From contig CALARR010000352.1 in the NCBI GenBank assembly GCA_937889015.1, positions 44,383 through 108,382 of the forward strand: a stretch of DNA of 64,000 bases, given 5' to 3'. The notes beneath the pieces are model-generated. The model did not search any database and was not told the origin of the DNA. It saw only the letters and a program-made list of their open reading frames with translations. The stretch is from an uncultured Planctomycetales bacterium (GTDB lineage: Bacteria > Planctomycetota > Planctomycetia > Pirellulales > Thermoguttaceae). Positions within the stretch are counted from its first letter, which is position 1. Each line of letters starts with the position of its first letter. Made by a program: the position numbers and the translations under genes. Positions 51,590 to 60,468 of the stretch are shown piece by piece.

Positions 51590-52864
51590 TCAGCGCTGGA
51601 GCCACTGCTTGAGGTCGGGCAGTTGGCCTTCGGCGTCCAGGGGCAGGTCGACCGGCTGGCCGAGGATTTCCAGGTCTTCGCGCTTCTGGGCTTCGGCCCA
51701 ATAGGCGGTCGAGCAGGCCACTTCGGCCAGTTCGAGCGTGTTGGAGATCCAGAGCAGTTTCGTCTGGTGCGGTTCGGCCAGCCCGGCACTGCCCAGGGCG
51801 GTGGCCAGAATCTCCCGGTCCGTGGCGTAGTCCACCGGCAGCATGGCCGCGGAGACGTGCCCGGCCACGATGGCGTTCAGGCGCGTGGCGGCGGAATCCA
51901 ACTCGCGCAGGACGCGCGATCGGCACAGCTCGGCGATCCCCAGTCCGACGGCGTTGCCGTGCGTCTGTTCGGTCAGACCGCGCACGGCGATGAGCTTGAT
52001 CTTGGGGAATTCGTCGGGCGCGGCGCAGCGGTCGTTGTATTTGCGGCCCACGACGTTGGTGTCCAAGCCGGTACCGCTGATGTTCTTGCCGATGCGGTCG
52101 ATGAGCAGCAGGTCGGCGCGCTCGAAAGGCAGCCGGGCCATGAGGCGTTTGGCCTGGACGAGAAGCTCTTTTTCGCGCGTCTCGAATTCGTCGGGGCGCA
52201 CGGCGGCGACGTGGGCCGTCTGGTCAAAGGCGTTTTCCACAATCGCCAGCCCGGCCACGATCCGGCACTTGCTGATGACCTCGTGGGCCACGCTGCGCAC
52301 GATCTGGCCGAAGGTATAGTCCTGGATGGCGCGGTGATAGATCTCGGCCCCGGCGCGTTTGCCCAGGCCGATGAGCATCATCTTCATCAGGCCGCTTTCG
52401 ATGTCGCCCACAAAGCGGGTGTGCGGCTTGATGCGGTTGCAGACCAGGACGTGATCGGCCTGGAAGGCGTTGCGGTCGAAGTGGACGGGGAAGCCTTCGG
52501 CCGTCTGACAGACGACGACGGTATCCATGGAGGAACGGATCGGGCAGCCGACGGACTCTTCGCGGATTTCGTAGGACTCGATCAGGGCTCGTTGTCCTTC
52601 GGCCGTGCCGCCGCCGTGGCTGCCCATGGCGGGCACCAGGAACGGCTCGGCCCCCAGCCAGCGCAGGTGCTCGACCACGGCGCGGAGAATCAGGTGGATG
52701 TTGGCAATTCCGCGACTGCCGGCGGTGACGGCCACGGTCTGGCCAGGGCGGATCTTCTGGCCCAACTGCAGGCCGCCGAGTTCACGGTGCACCGCCCCGG
52801 CCACATCGGCCAGTTTCTCGGCGTTGAACTTCTGTCGGAGGGGGAAGATCTGGGGGAGCTTCAT
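51590..52864 (-). CDS. LarA-like (nickel-pincer isomerase family, DUF2088) protein
   Basis: A 424-residue protein resembling the LarA family, whose characterised member is lactate racemase using a nickel pincer nucleotide cofactor. GQTVAVTAGSRGIANIHLILRAVVEHLRWLGAEPFLVPAMGSHGGGTAEGQ and VLVCNRIKPHTRFVGDIESGLMKMMLIGLGKRAG match the N-terminal domain, including the His-rich cofactor region. It is on the minus strand after the heparinase-like gene, with a four-base overlap (ATGA), so the pair is coupled. An epimerase or racemase role on a uronate or hydroxy acid is an attractive guess from that context. The cofactor genes larB/larC/larE are not in the window. The longer frame to 53374 is rejected. 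Confidence 0.8.
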   Translation of the reverse strand: MKLPQIFPLRQKFNAEKLADVAGAVHRELGGLQLGQKIRPGQTVAVTAGSRGIANIHLILRAVVEHLRWLGAEPFLVPAMGSHGGGTAEGQRALIESYEIREESVGCPIRSSMDTVVVCQTAEGFPVHFDRNAFQADHVLVCNRIKPHTRFVGDIESGLMKMMLIGLGKRAGAEIYHRAIQDYTFGQIVRSVAHEVISKCRIVAGLAIVENAFDQTAHVAAVRPDEFETREKELLVQAKRLMARLPFERADLLLIDRIGKNISGTGLDTNVVGRKYNDRCAAPDEFPKIKLIAVRGLTEQTHGNAVGLGIAELCRSRVLRELDSAATRLNAIVAGHVSAAMLPVDYATDREILATALGSAGLAEPHQTKLLWISNTLELAEVACSTAYWAEAQKREDLEILGQPVDLPLDAEGQLPDLKQWLQR

Positions 52865-55800
52865 GGATTGCCCTGCGCGCTCTTGATTTCGCCGACGCGC
52901 ACCTCGTAGACGGAATGCGGTTCCAGTTTGAATTCCAGTTTGCCGCGGCGCATCTCCGGCCGGACGGTAGCCAGGGTCTTGCCTGTTTCGTCGACTCGGG
53001 CGATGTGGATCTGGCCGCCTTCGCCCAGCAGCTCGCGGGAGAGGGCCAGGTACAGGCCGGCCGCCTCGTCGCCGCGATGCTCGACGCGGAGCCTGCCGGG
53101 CGCGGACTCGACATACAGGGTGGTGGCGGGATTCACGTCCAAGGACAAGCTGCGGCTGGTCAGGCCGCGTCCGTCGACCAGCAAGGCCTTGGTCGCTTGC
53201 GGCTGGAACGAGAACCAGGCCAGTCGGGCGTTGGCGGAAACGGAACCCTCGCCCGAGCCCGCGATGCATTGTACTCGTTGCCGGCCCAGGGCGGCCAGGA
53301 CCACGTCCCGGCCTTCGCCGATCGGCACTTCCAGGGCGGCCTGTTTGCCGGTGATCGGCGTCAGGCGGCGGCACGACAGTTGGTTCTCGCCTTGGAGGGG
53401 CTGCACGAGGGCGCAGTAGACGGTGGATTTTTCGCGGCGGCGGACGAGCAGGGCCGGGACCTTTTCGCTGGGGGTGACGCCTGGGCCGGTTGCCGTGATG
53501 ACTTCCTCGGCGGCCGGGGCGAGCATGTCCAGTCGCACGCGGCGAGTCGCTTCCGGACCGGTTCTGAGAGCGTTCGGCGTCTCTGCTTTTTCTAGCCGTT
53601 TGGACTTGCCGGCTGGCGTTTCGTCATCCAGGGTCCAAGTGGCACCCCAGGGTTTGTTAGAGCCGGTCCGAAAGCCTGTCGGCAGCTCCGTCTCGCTGGG
53701 CCGCCCGACGTGGCCGTGATGGTTTTCGGATAGGCTCTTGGTTTTTCCGCGGCGCACGTCGGTCAAGTATTGATAGCCGGCATCCTCGTCCAAGGGGCCC
53801 GACTGTTCGGTCAGAGTGACGCCGGCATCGACTGCGAGACGTCCGTAGTTGTGATAGACCCAGTCGTAGGTTTGGGGCCCGTCGGAGGCCAATTCGTCCA
53901 GCAGGAGCAGATACTTATCGGTGAGCAGGGCGGTGCGCGCCATCTTCACACCGGCGTAGGCCTGATCGGCCGTGGCCTGGACGGCGCCCACGCCGGGGGC
54001 GGCGGCGAAATAGAGGCATTGTCCGGTGGATTCGTCCTGGGAACCGCCGTCGACCACGATGGTGTTGTGGGCCACGGTCTGCTTGTACCAGTTGCGATGG
54101 ACCTTCAGCCCATAGGCCACGCAGCCCGGGTCCAGGGCCAGGGTTCGCCCCAGCCCATAGAACACGAAGCCGAGCTTATCGGGATGGCCGTGGCCGCCGC
54201 CGTGGGGGCCGTAGTCCAAGGCCAGGTACGGGCCTTCGGTACTGTTGCCTGCGCGGAGCACGGCGATGCCGGTGGAGGTGAAGTTGCAGCTTTGCAGGGC
54301 GGGTGCATCGGGGGTGGGCAGTTCGGCTACGCCGTAGAGGAGCGATCGCCAATCGCGGCGCGAGCTGTTGGCGCGTGCCCAGGCATAGTTCGGATCGCTC
54401 CAATGCGTGAAGGCCGATTCAAAGAGGACGCTGCCCACGGCGCCGCTTTCGTGGCTATCGTTGAAGGCCGGCAGGCGGCCGTTGGGCATCATCATGCGGA
54501 GCGGGGCGTCGAACATGCTGCGGAGGCGCGGGTTCTGGAAGAGATCGGTTCCCGCGCGCGCGACCATCTCGGCCAGATGGACGTGGGCCGAGAGGGCGTA
54601 GAAGTGATAGCCCCACGCGCCCTCGTACCAGCAGCCATCGTCCTGGACGCTGTTGAGCATCTGGAACTGGAAACCGCTGGGGCCGTTGATGGCCGCCTCC
54701 AGCAGTGTTTGATCGCGCAGCGCGAGGGCCGCCGCGGCCACACCGGCGTTGTGCCAGGACTGCCAGTTGCTCAAATGGGCGTTGTTGCGGCGGATCACTT
54801 CCACGGCAGGCCGCAGCAGGTCGTCCTCGATCTTCTGGCGTGCGGCCTCATCCAGAAAGGGGTGCAGCATGTCGTAGGCGCAGGCCACGGGAATCAGCCA
54901 GATGGCCTCTTCCAAGGTCTGTGACAGGACTCGGCCGGCGCTGCGCGCTTGGCCTCCGTTCCTATCGTGGAGCGCGTAGTGTTGGTAGCGTTGGGCATAG
55001 CCCAGGAGGACCTCGCGAGCCTTGGCCGCATATTCCGGCTTGTTGGTGAGCGTCCAGGCGAGGGCCAGATCCTGGGCGGCTTGGGCCAGGCGATCGTGCA
55101 TGGCGGTCAGGGGCACCGAATCGTAGGGCTCGCCCGTATACACGCGCTGGCACTTCTTGCAGACATGTTCTGTGGGCGACCTGGCCGTGAGACGCGCGCC
55201 ATCGACTTGGCACGCGTACCAGTGGGACCACTGTCCGCCGCGTTCGGGCCAGTCGATTTGGCGGTTCGTCCAGGATTCGGCAGACCTGATGAGCGATTCA
55301 TAGGCGGCCTTGGCCCAGGCCTGGCTCTGCACTTTGGCCAGGATCTTGGGTACCTCCTCCTTGCCAAGCAGAACAGCCGGGCGCTGTGGGCCAGGAACCT
55401 GGAGGGCGACGGGGGTGAAGGGCTTGATCGGGTTGTCTTCGGGCGTTGGGGATGAAGCCCCCAGGGTCACGCTGACGTCGTCGACCACGGCGGTCAGGGT
55501 GGAGCCCGAGTAGCTGTGCAGCCACACCGAGGCGTAGCGCGCGTCGGCCGGGACCGTGGCGCTGAACACGGTGTTGCGCCAGCGTTTGGTGCCCGACGAC
55601 ATGGATTTGACCACCTGCCGTTGGCTCTTGTCTTTGGAGGTCAAGGGCCGTTGACGTTCGTCATAGAAATCCAGGTACAGGCCCAGGCCGGCTCCATCGA
55701 CGAAGAAGGCCCAGGCCGAACAGGTGTAACTTTTGCCGGGCTCAACCGGGAACAGCGCCGAGCGGATGCTGCAACCGTCTTTGGTGCTACGGTCTTCGAT

Positions 55801-55992
55801 GCGTACTGCGCGCCGGCCGCTGTGGGCGCCTTCCGTCACCATGCGCGAGAGCTTGCCGTCGAGGGTCCAGTGAGCGGGTTTTTGGCGCGCGTCGAGTTCT
55901 TCGAAGCCCGGATTGGCCACCAGATTCGAGGACGTGGGAGCAGCGGCGGCGGGCAGCAGAGCGGCACAGACCCAGAGGGGCAGCGTGTTCAT
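52861..55992 (-). CDS. exported heparinase II/III-like polysaccharide lyase with R1 insertion
   Basis: A 1043-residue secreted protein. A signal peptide (MNTLPLWVCAALLPAAAA) is followed by a carbohydrate-binding jelly roll (about 22-180, NLVANPGFEELDARQKPAHW). Residues about 200-560 form an (alpha/alpha) toroid typical of lyases (RSAGRVLSQTLEEAIWLIPVACAYDML, NLSNWQSWHNAGVAA, YEGAWGYHFYALSA). The second half is the heparinase II/III beta-sandwich (YGPHGGGHGHPDKLGFVFYG, TVAHNTIVVDGGSQDESTG). The R1 element I is in frame at about residues 751-778, inside the sandwich. The start was set by the signal peptide. The substrate is an unknown acidic glycan. Confidence 0.88.
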   Translation of the reverse strand: MNTLPLWVCAALLPAAAAPTSSNLVANPGFEELDARQKPAHWTLDGKLSRMVTEGAHSGRRAVRIEDRSTKDGCSIRSALFPVEPGKSYTCSAWAFFVDGAGLGLYLDFYDERQRPLTSKDKSQRQVVKSMSSGTKRWRNTVFSATVPADARYASVWLHSYSGSTLTAVVDDVSVTLGASSPTPEDNPIKPFTPVALQVPGPQRPAVLLGKEEVPKILAKVQSQAWAKAAYESLIRSAESWTNRQIDWPERGGQWSHWYACQVDGARLTARSPTEHVCKKCQRVYTGEPYDSVPLTAMHDRLAQAAQDLALAWTLTNKPEYAAKAREVLLGYAQRYQHYALHDRNGGQARSAGRVLSQTLEEAIWLIPVACAYDMLHPFLDEAARQKIEDDLLRPAVEVIRRNNAHLSNWQSWHNAGVAAAALALRDQTLLEAAINGPSGFQFQMLNSVQDDGCWYEGAWGYHFYALSAHVHLAEMVARAGTDLFQNPRLRSMFDAPLRMMMPNGRLPAFNDSHESGAVGSVLFESAFTHWSDPNYAWARANSSRRDWRSLLYGVAELPTPDAPALQSCNFTSTGIAVLRAGNSTEGPYLALDYGPHGGGHGHPDKLGFVFYGLGRTLALDPGCVAYGLKVHRNWYKQTVAHNTIVVDGGSQDESTGQCLYFAAAPGVGAVQATADQAYAGVKMARTALLTDKYLLLLDELASDGPQTYDWVYHNYGRLAVDAGVTLTEQSGPLDEDAGYQYLTDVRRGKTKSLSENHHGHVGRPSETELPTGFRTGSNKPWGATWTLDDETPAGKSKRLEKAETPNALRTGPEATRRVRLDMLAPAAEEVITATGPGVTPSEKVPALLVRRREKSTVYCALVQPLQGENQLSCRRLTPITGKQAALEVPIGEGRDVVLAALGRQRVQCIAGSGEGSVSANARLAWFSFQPQATKALLVDGRGLTSRSLSLDVNPATTLYVESAPGRLRVEHRGDEAAGLYLALSRELLGEGGQIHIARVDETGKTLATVRPEMRRGKLEFKLEPHSVYEVRVGEIKSAQGNP
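53656..53741 (+). repeat. R1 palindromic element, copy I, inside a coding sequence
   Basis: CCGAAAGCC on the left pairs with GGTTTTCGG on the right (one G-T). On the minus strand it encodes LSENHHGHVGRPSETELPTG within the lyase, close to the peptide encoded at the ATPase N-terminus. No frameshift or stop. Confidence 0.9.
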
Positions 55993-56213
55993 GGCGGGTG
56001 GCGAAAGTGGGGAGGCGGGTGGGGAGAGGGGCGCGATTGCCCAACGAACGATTATTGGCTCGCGGTGGTTCGTTCGCAAGTGCTTACTTGTACTAAGTTT
56101 ACCGCTGTCAGTCTGTCTGGGCCAGGGAGATGCCCGGGCGAGGTATTCGCTCTGGTGTCGGCGGGGCCTTTGGCACTAGAATGCCCACGCATTGTTGCCC
56201 TTGGAGGAGTGCC

Positions 56214-59200
56214 ATGGCCGATTCGATCCATCCGCGTCGTCTCGAAGTCTGTTCCGAGGGGGATCAAGACACATCCCGCCGGTTCTCCCGCCGTTGGTGG
56301 CTGCTGGGGCTGGTCCTGGTGGCGGCCGTGCTTTGGTGGCTGCCGGCGATTGTGGCCCACAGTCCGCTGTTGAATTGGGCCGTGGGCATGGCGACGGGCG
56401 ACCTGGAGGGCAAGGCGACCATTGGCTCGGCATCGTTGGGGTGGTTTTCGGCGCCGCTGTTGCGGCAGATCGAGGTCCGTGATCGGCAGGGCATAGCGGT
56501 GCTGGTGGTGTCCGAGGCGCGTGCCGATCAGACCCTGAGCGCGCTGCTCAGTCACCCCAGTCGTTTGGGCCGCATTGAGCTGCGGCAGCCACGTCTGGAG
56601 TTGGTTGTCGACAATCAGTCCAGCAACGTGGAACGCGTGTTGACCAAGTATCTCAGCCGTCCAGGCGAGTCTGCGGCCTTGGAAATGGTCCTGGAGATCA
56701 ACGAGGGGCAGATCGGCGTGCGTGACGCCGTGAGCCGCGAATCCTGGGAGATCGACAAGCTGCAACTGACGCTCAACATGCCGGGCGCCGGCAAGTCGAT
56801 GGAGGTGAAGGGCTCGGCCGCGATGGCGGCCCAGTCCGGTCTTGGGCAGTTGTCGTTCGAGATGCTCTTGCCCGCCGCCGCAGGCCAGCGCGCGGCTGGC
56901 GACGATGGGGCCTTGGGCGGGCAGGTGGCGATCCAGGCGGATTCGATCCCGCTGGGCATGTTGCGTGCGGGCGCGAGTCGCGGCCTGGCGATCAGCCGTT
57001 TGTCGGGCCGTTTGTCGGGCAACATTAAATGCGTCTGGGACGCGGGTGGTTTGCAGGTCCAGGGAGAGAGCGGTTTGGCCGAGTTGGTATTGGCCGCGCC
57101 CAAGCTGGGCAGCGACGTGTTGCAGTTGCAGCGTGCGACATTCCAGGCAGAGGCCTCGTGGAAGGATCGACAACTGCGAGTCAAACGGGCCGCGTTGACC
57201 AGCGATGTGGGCGAGATGCAGATCTCCGGCGATTTGCGGCTGGACTCGACGTCGCTTGCGCCGGAGGTGATCCTCAAATCGCTGCGGCAGCAGCAGTACG
57301 AAATCAACGGGCGTCTGGATCTGGCGCGTTTGGCGGCGATCCTCCCCAGCACGTTGCGGATTCAGCAGCAAGCCCAGATTCGTTCGGGGCAGGTGCGTCT
57401 GGGGTTGGCCAGTCGTCCCGAGGCCCAAGGAACGCTGTGGCAGGCGTACCTGGAAGGAGCGGATCTGAAGGCCGTGCGCCAGGGGCGCGAGTTTCAGTGG
57501 CCGCAGCCCGTGGTGGTAACGCTCACGGCGCGCGAAGGCGAGCAAGGGCTGGCAATCGAGCAATTCAAGTGCGACTCGAATTTTCTGGTGATCGAAGCAG
57601 CGGGCACCGTGCAGAGCCTGGCGGCCTCGTGCCGTTTCGATCTGAACCAGTTGACCAGCCAGATCGAACAACTGTTTGACCTGGGCGGGCTGCGCGTGGC
57701 CGGCGAAGGTTGGGGGCACGCGACATGGAAGCGGCCCACGGGTCCGGGCTGCGAGGCGGAACTGGAGTTGCAGACCCGGAATCTCCGCTTGGCCCTGCCC
57801 GGCTATGCGCCTTGGGAGGAGGAGAACCTGGTGGCGCTGATCTCGGCCAGCGGTGAGAGCGATCTGGGCAGCGAGCATTGTCTGCACGGCGCCACGGTGC
57901 GAGTGACCACCACCACGGACGTGATGGAAATCAAGCTCAGCCAGCCGGTGAAGAGTCTGGCGTTGGACAGTTGCTACCCGCTGGAGATTCAGATGCAGGG
58001 GCGGCTGGAGTCGTGGCCGCGGCGGTTGCGAAACTGGGTGGCGTTGGACGACTGGCGTCTGGCCGGCGTCTTTCGGCTGGCCAGCCGGGTTTCGGCCGGG
58101 AGCAGCGCGGTGACGGTGGAAGACATGCGTTGCGATTTGGACCAGTTGGCCCTGAACGGTCCCTGGCTCGAGTTGCAGGAGCCGTCGATGCGTTTGGCCT
58201 TGGTGGGGAAATGGGAGCGTGCGGCGAACTGCGTGACGCTGCGACAAGGGACGCTGCAATCGTCGGCGATGGTGGCGCAAGTCGACGATCTGCGTTTGGA
58301 TCTGGCCGGTCGCGACGGCCCGGGACTGGCGGCCAAGTTGAAGTGTCGCGGGGATCTGGCGCGGCTCCAGGCCTGGTTCGGCAAGCAGGGGCCTACGCCG
58401 TGGCGTCTTTCGGGGGCCTTCGGCGGCGACGCCACATTGCAGCGCGTGTCGGCGTCGACGAAAGCGGAAGTCACCGCCGGCGTCGACAATCTGGTGCTCA
58501 CGCACAGCGACGGGCGACAATTCGGCGAGCCGCAGATTCGCGCGCAACTTCAGGGCGAGTATCTGCCGGCGCAGGGCATGCTCGACCTGTCGCAGATCGG
58601 CCTGCAGTCGCAAAGCCTCTCGGGCAGCGGCAAGGGGCGGATCACAGGACTGTCGAGCCAGGCGCGGGGCGAGCTGGCCGTGGACTTGCAATACGACCTG
58701 GATCGCATCTGCCACCTGCTGCGTCCGTTGATTGGCCCGGCGATCCATTTTGCCGGCCAAGGCACGGCCCCACTACGACTGAAGGGGCCGCTGGACGTGG
58801 GTCGCGCGGAGGGCTCGGCCAACGTGCGTTGGACCTCGGGGTACGCGTACGGTTTTCGGCTTGGGCCGGCGACGTTGAACGCGAAGCTGGCAGGCGGCAG
58901 GCTGCAATTGGATCCGCTGTCGCTGGATGTGAGTGAGGGCCGCCTGGAGATGACGCCCAGCGTGCGGTTGTTCCCGGCACCCATGGAGGTGTCGATCGCG
59001 CCGGGACCGCTGGTGAAGCAAGTGCGCATCGATCCGGCCATCAGCGACAGTCTGTTGAAATACGTGGCCCCGGCGTTTGCCGGCGCGACATCGGCCGAAG
59101 GGAAGTTTTCGGTCAGCCTGGACCGCTGCCGGATTCCCGCAGACAATCCGGAGCGCGGAGAGTTGCAGGGGCAGCTCGTGGTGCACTCGGTGCAGATTGG

Positions 59201-59618
59201 CCCTGGGCCCTTGATCCAGGAGTTGGCCACGTTGATGGGGCGGGTTTCGCCGGCCAAGTTGACCCAGGAATCGACCATCCCCTTTGAGCTTCGCGACGGC
59301 CGCATTCAACACCGCGGCATGGAGTTGGTCTTCTCGGACTTCACCATCCGTACCTCGGGTTCGGTGGGGCTGGATCAGACCCTGGACCTGACGGCCGAAA
59401 TGCCGGTTCCCGAGAAATGGGTCGGCAACAATGTGTTGGGAACGGCGATCCGCGGACAGACGATTCAACTTCCCTTGGCCGGCAGCTTGTATCGGCCGGC
59501 CTTGAACCGCCAGGCCTTGGACCATGTGAGCCGGCAGTTCATCGGCAATACGGCCCGCAACCTACTCGAAGGCACTCTCAACAAGCAACTCGAGCGGCTA
59601 CTGCCCACGCAACCATGA
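56214..59618 (+). CDS. AsmA/TamB-like giant envelope protein
   Basis: A 1134-residue protein with one N-terminal membrane helix (WWLLGLVLVAAVLWWLPAIVA, about 29-49) and a long beta-rich periplasmic region. Repeated patterns such as IGSASLGWFSAPLLRQIEVRD, LDLSQIGLQSQSLSGSGKGRITGL and LRLDPLSLDVSEGRLEMTPSV resemble AsmA/TamB/YhdP proteins, which form a lipid-transfer groove between inner and outer membranes. The start is preceded by GGAGG. The gene is divergent from the heparinase gene. Function by analogy would be phospholipid transport or envelope assembly; the assignment is at superfamily level only. Confidence 0.75.
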   Translation: MADSIHPRRLEVCSEGDQDTSRRFSRRWWLLGLVLVAAVLWWLPAIVAHSPLLNWAVGMATGDLEGKATIGSASLGWFSAPLLRQIEVRDRQGIAVLVVSEARADQTLSALLSHPSRLGRIELRQPRLELVVDNQSSNVERVLTKYLSRPGESAALEMVLEINEGQIGVRDAVSRESWEIDKLQLTLNMPGAGKSMEVKGSAAMAAQSGLGQLSFEMLLPAAAGQRAAGDDGALGGQVAIQADSIPLGMLRAGASRGLAISRLSGRLSGNIKCVWDAGGLQVQGESGLAELVLAAPKLGSDVLQLQRATFQAEASWKDRQLRVKRAALTSDVGEMQISGDLRLDSTSLAPEVILKSLRQQQYEINGRLDLARLAAILPSTLRIQQQAQIRSGQVRLGLASRPEAQGTLWQAYLEGADLKAVRQGREFQWPQPVVVTLTAREGEQGLAIEQFKCDSNFLVIEAAGTVQSLAASCRFDLNQLTSQIEQLFDLGGLRVAGEGWGHATWKRPTGPGCEAELELQTRNLRLALPGYAPWEEENLVALISASGESDLGSEHCLHGATVRVTTTTDVMEIKLSQPVKSLALDSCYPLEIQMQGRLESWPRRLRNWVALDDWRLAGVFRLASRVSAGSSAVTVEDMRCDLDQLALNGPWLELQEPSMRLALVGKWERAANCVTLRQGTLQSSAMVAQVDDLRLDLAGRDGPGLAAKLKCRGDLARLQAWFGKQGPTPWRLSGAFGGDATLQRVSASTKAEVTAGVDNLVLTHSDGRQFGEPQIRAQLQGEYLPAQGMLDLSQIGLQSQSLSGSGKGRITGLSSQARGELAVDLQYDLDRICHLLRPLIGPAIHFAGQGTAPLRLKGPLDVGRAEGSANVRWTSGYAYGFRLGPATLNAKLAGGRLQLDPLSLDVSEGRLEMTPSVRLFPAPMEVSIAPGPLVKQVRIDPAISDSLLKYVAPAFAGATSAEGKFSVSLDRCRIPADNPERGELQGQLVVHSVQIGPGPLIQELATLMGRVSPAKLTQESTIPFELRDGRIQHRGMELVFSDFTIRTSGSVGLDQTLDLTAEMPVPEKWVGNNVLGTAIRGQTIQLPLAGSLYRPALNRQALDHVSRQFIGNTARNLLEGTLNKQLERLLPTQP

Positions 59619-59634
59619 GCCAGGAATCGGGCCT

Positions 59635-60375
59635 ATGAAGATCGTCTTGCTGGGCACGGGCGGCTATCATCCCAGCCAATGCCGGCACACGCCGTGCATG
59701 CTCCTGCCCGAGGTGGGCGTGATGCTCGACGCCGGGTCGGCCATGTTCCGCGTCGCCCCGTATCTGGCCACGGATGAGGTGGATCTGTTTCTGAGCCACG
59801 GGCATCTGGATCACGTCATGGGCCTGACGTTTCTGTTCGACGTCTTCTATCAGCGTCCGCTGCGGCGGATGACCGTGCATGGCCCCCAAGCCTTGCTCCA
59901 GGGGTTGGAGGATCATCTGTTCTCGCCGGTGCTGTTTCCCAAGCGGCCGGACTTTGAGTTTCGTGCCCTGGCGAAGGAGGTGGCCTTGCCCGGCGGTGGG
60001 CGGCTGAGGCACTTTCCGGTCCAGCATCCGGGCCACTGCCTGGGGTACCGTCTGGACTGGCCCGGGCACTCGCTGGGCTATGTGACCGACACCACGGCTT
60101 CAGCGCAAGCGGCCTATGCCGAGCAGATCCGCGGGGTCGACCTGCTGTTGCACGAGTGCTATTTCCCCGACGGCCAGGAAGAGTTGGCAGCGGCCGTTGG
60201 GCATAGTTGCACGACGCCGGTGGCGGAATTGGCGCGGCGTGCGCGTGTGGGGCGGCTGGTGCTGATCCACGTCAACCCGCTGGCCACCGGCGAGGATCCG
60301 ATCGGGATCGCGACGGCCCAAGCCATCTTCCCCAGGACCGAGTTGGGCCGGGACTTGATGGAGTTAGACTTTTAG
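59635..60375 (+). CDS. MBL-fold metallo-hydrolase (RNase Z-like)
   Basis: A 246-residue beta-lactamase-fold hydrolase. The metal motif HGHLDH is at residues 55-60, with further ligands in HFPVQHPGHCLG, YVTDTTAS and ECYFPDG, and the end GRLVLIHVNPLAT. The N-terminal VLLGTGGYHPS is the usual glycine-rich start. It lacks the RNase Z exosite insertion of larger enzymes, so it is either an RNase Z-like or a distinct phosphodiesterase/hydrolase. It lies 16 bp downstream of the AsmA-like gene and may be cotranscribed. The stop codon TAG belongs to the left end of R1 copy J. Confidence 0.85.
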   Translation: MKIVLLGTGGYHPSQCRHTPCMLLPEVGVMLDAGSAMFRVAPYLATDEVDLFLSHGHLDHVMGLTFLFDVFYQRPLRRMTVHGPQALLQGLEDHLFSPVLFPKRPDFEFRALAKEVALPGGGRLRHFPVQHPGHCLGYRLDWPGHSLGYVTDTTASAQAAYAEQIRGVDLLLHECYFPDGQEELAAAVGHSCTTPVAELARRARVGRLVLIHVNPLATGEDPIGIATAQAIFPRTELGRDLMELDF

Positions 60376-60456
60376 GACCGGTCCCAGAACCTGTTGGCAG
60401 CACAGTCTTACAGGGCCGCCCGACGTGGCTGGGGCGGTTCTGGGATCGGCTCTTAG
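60371..60456 (+). repeat. R1 palindromic element, copy J
   Basis: CCCAGAACC and GGTTCTGGG form a perfect stem. It fills the gap between two convergent genes, with the TAG of the upstream gene contained in its left end (TTTTAGGACC). Confidence 0.88.
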
Positions 60457-60468
60457 CGCGCAGGTGCG

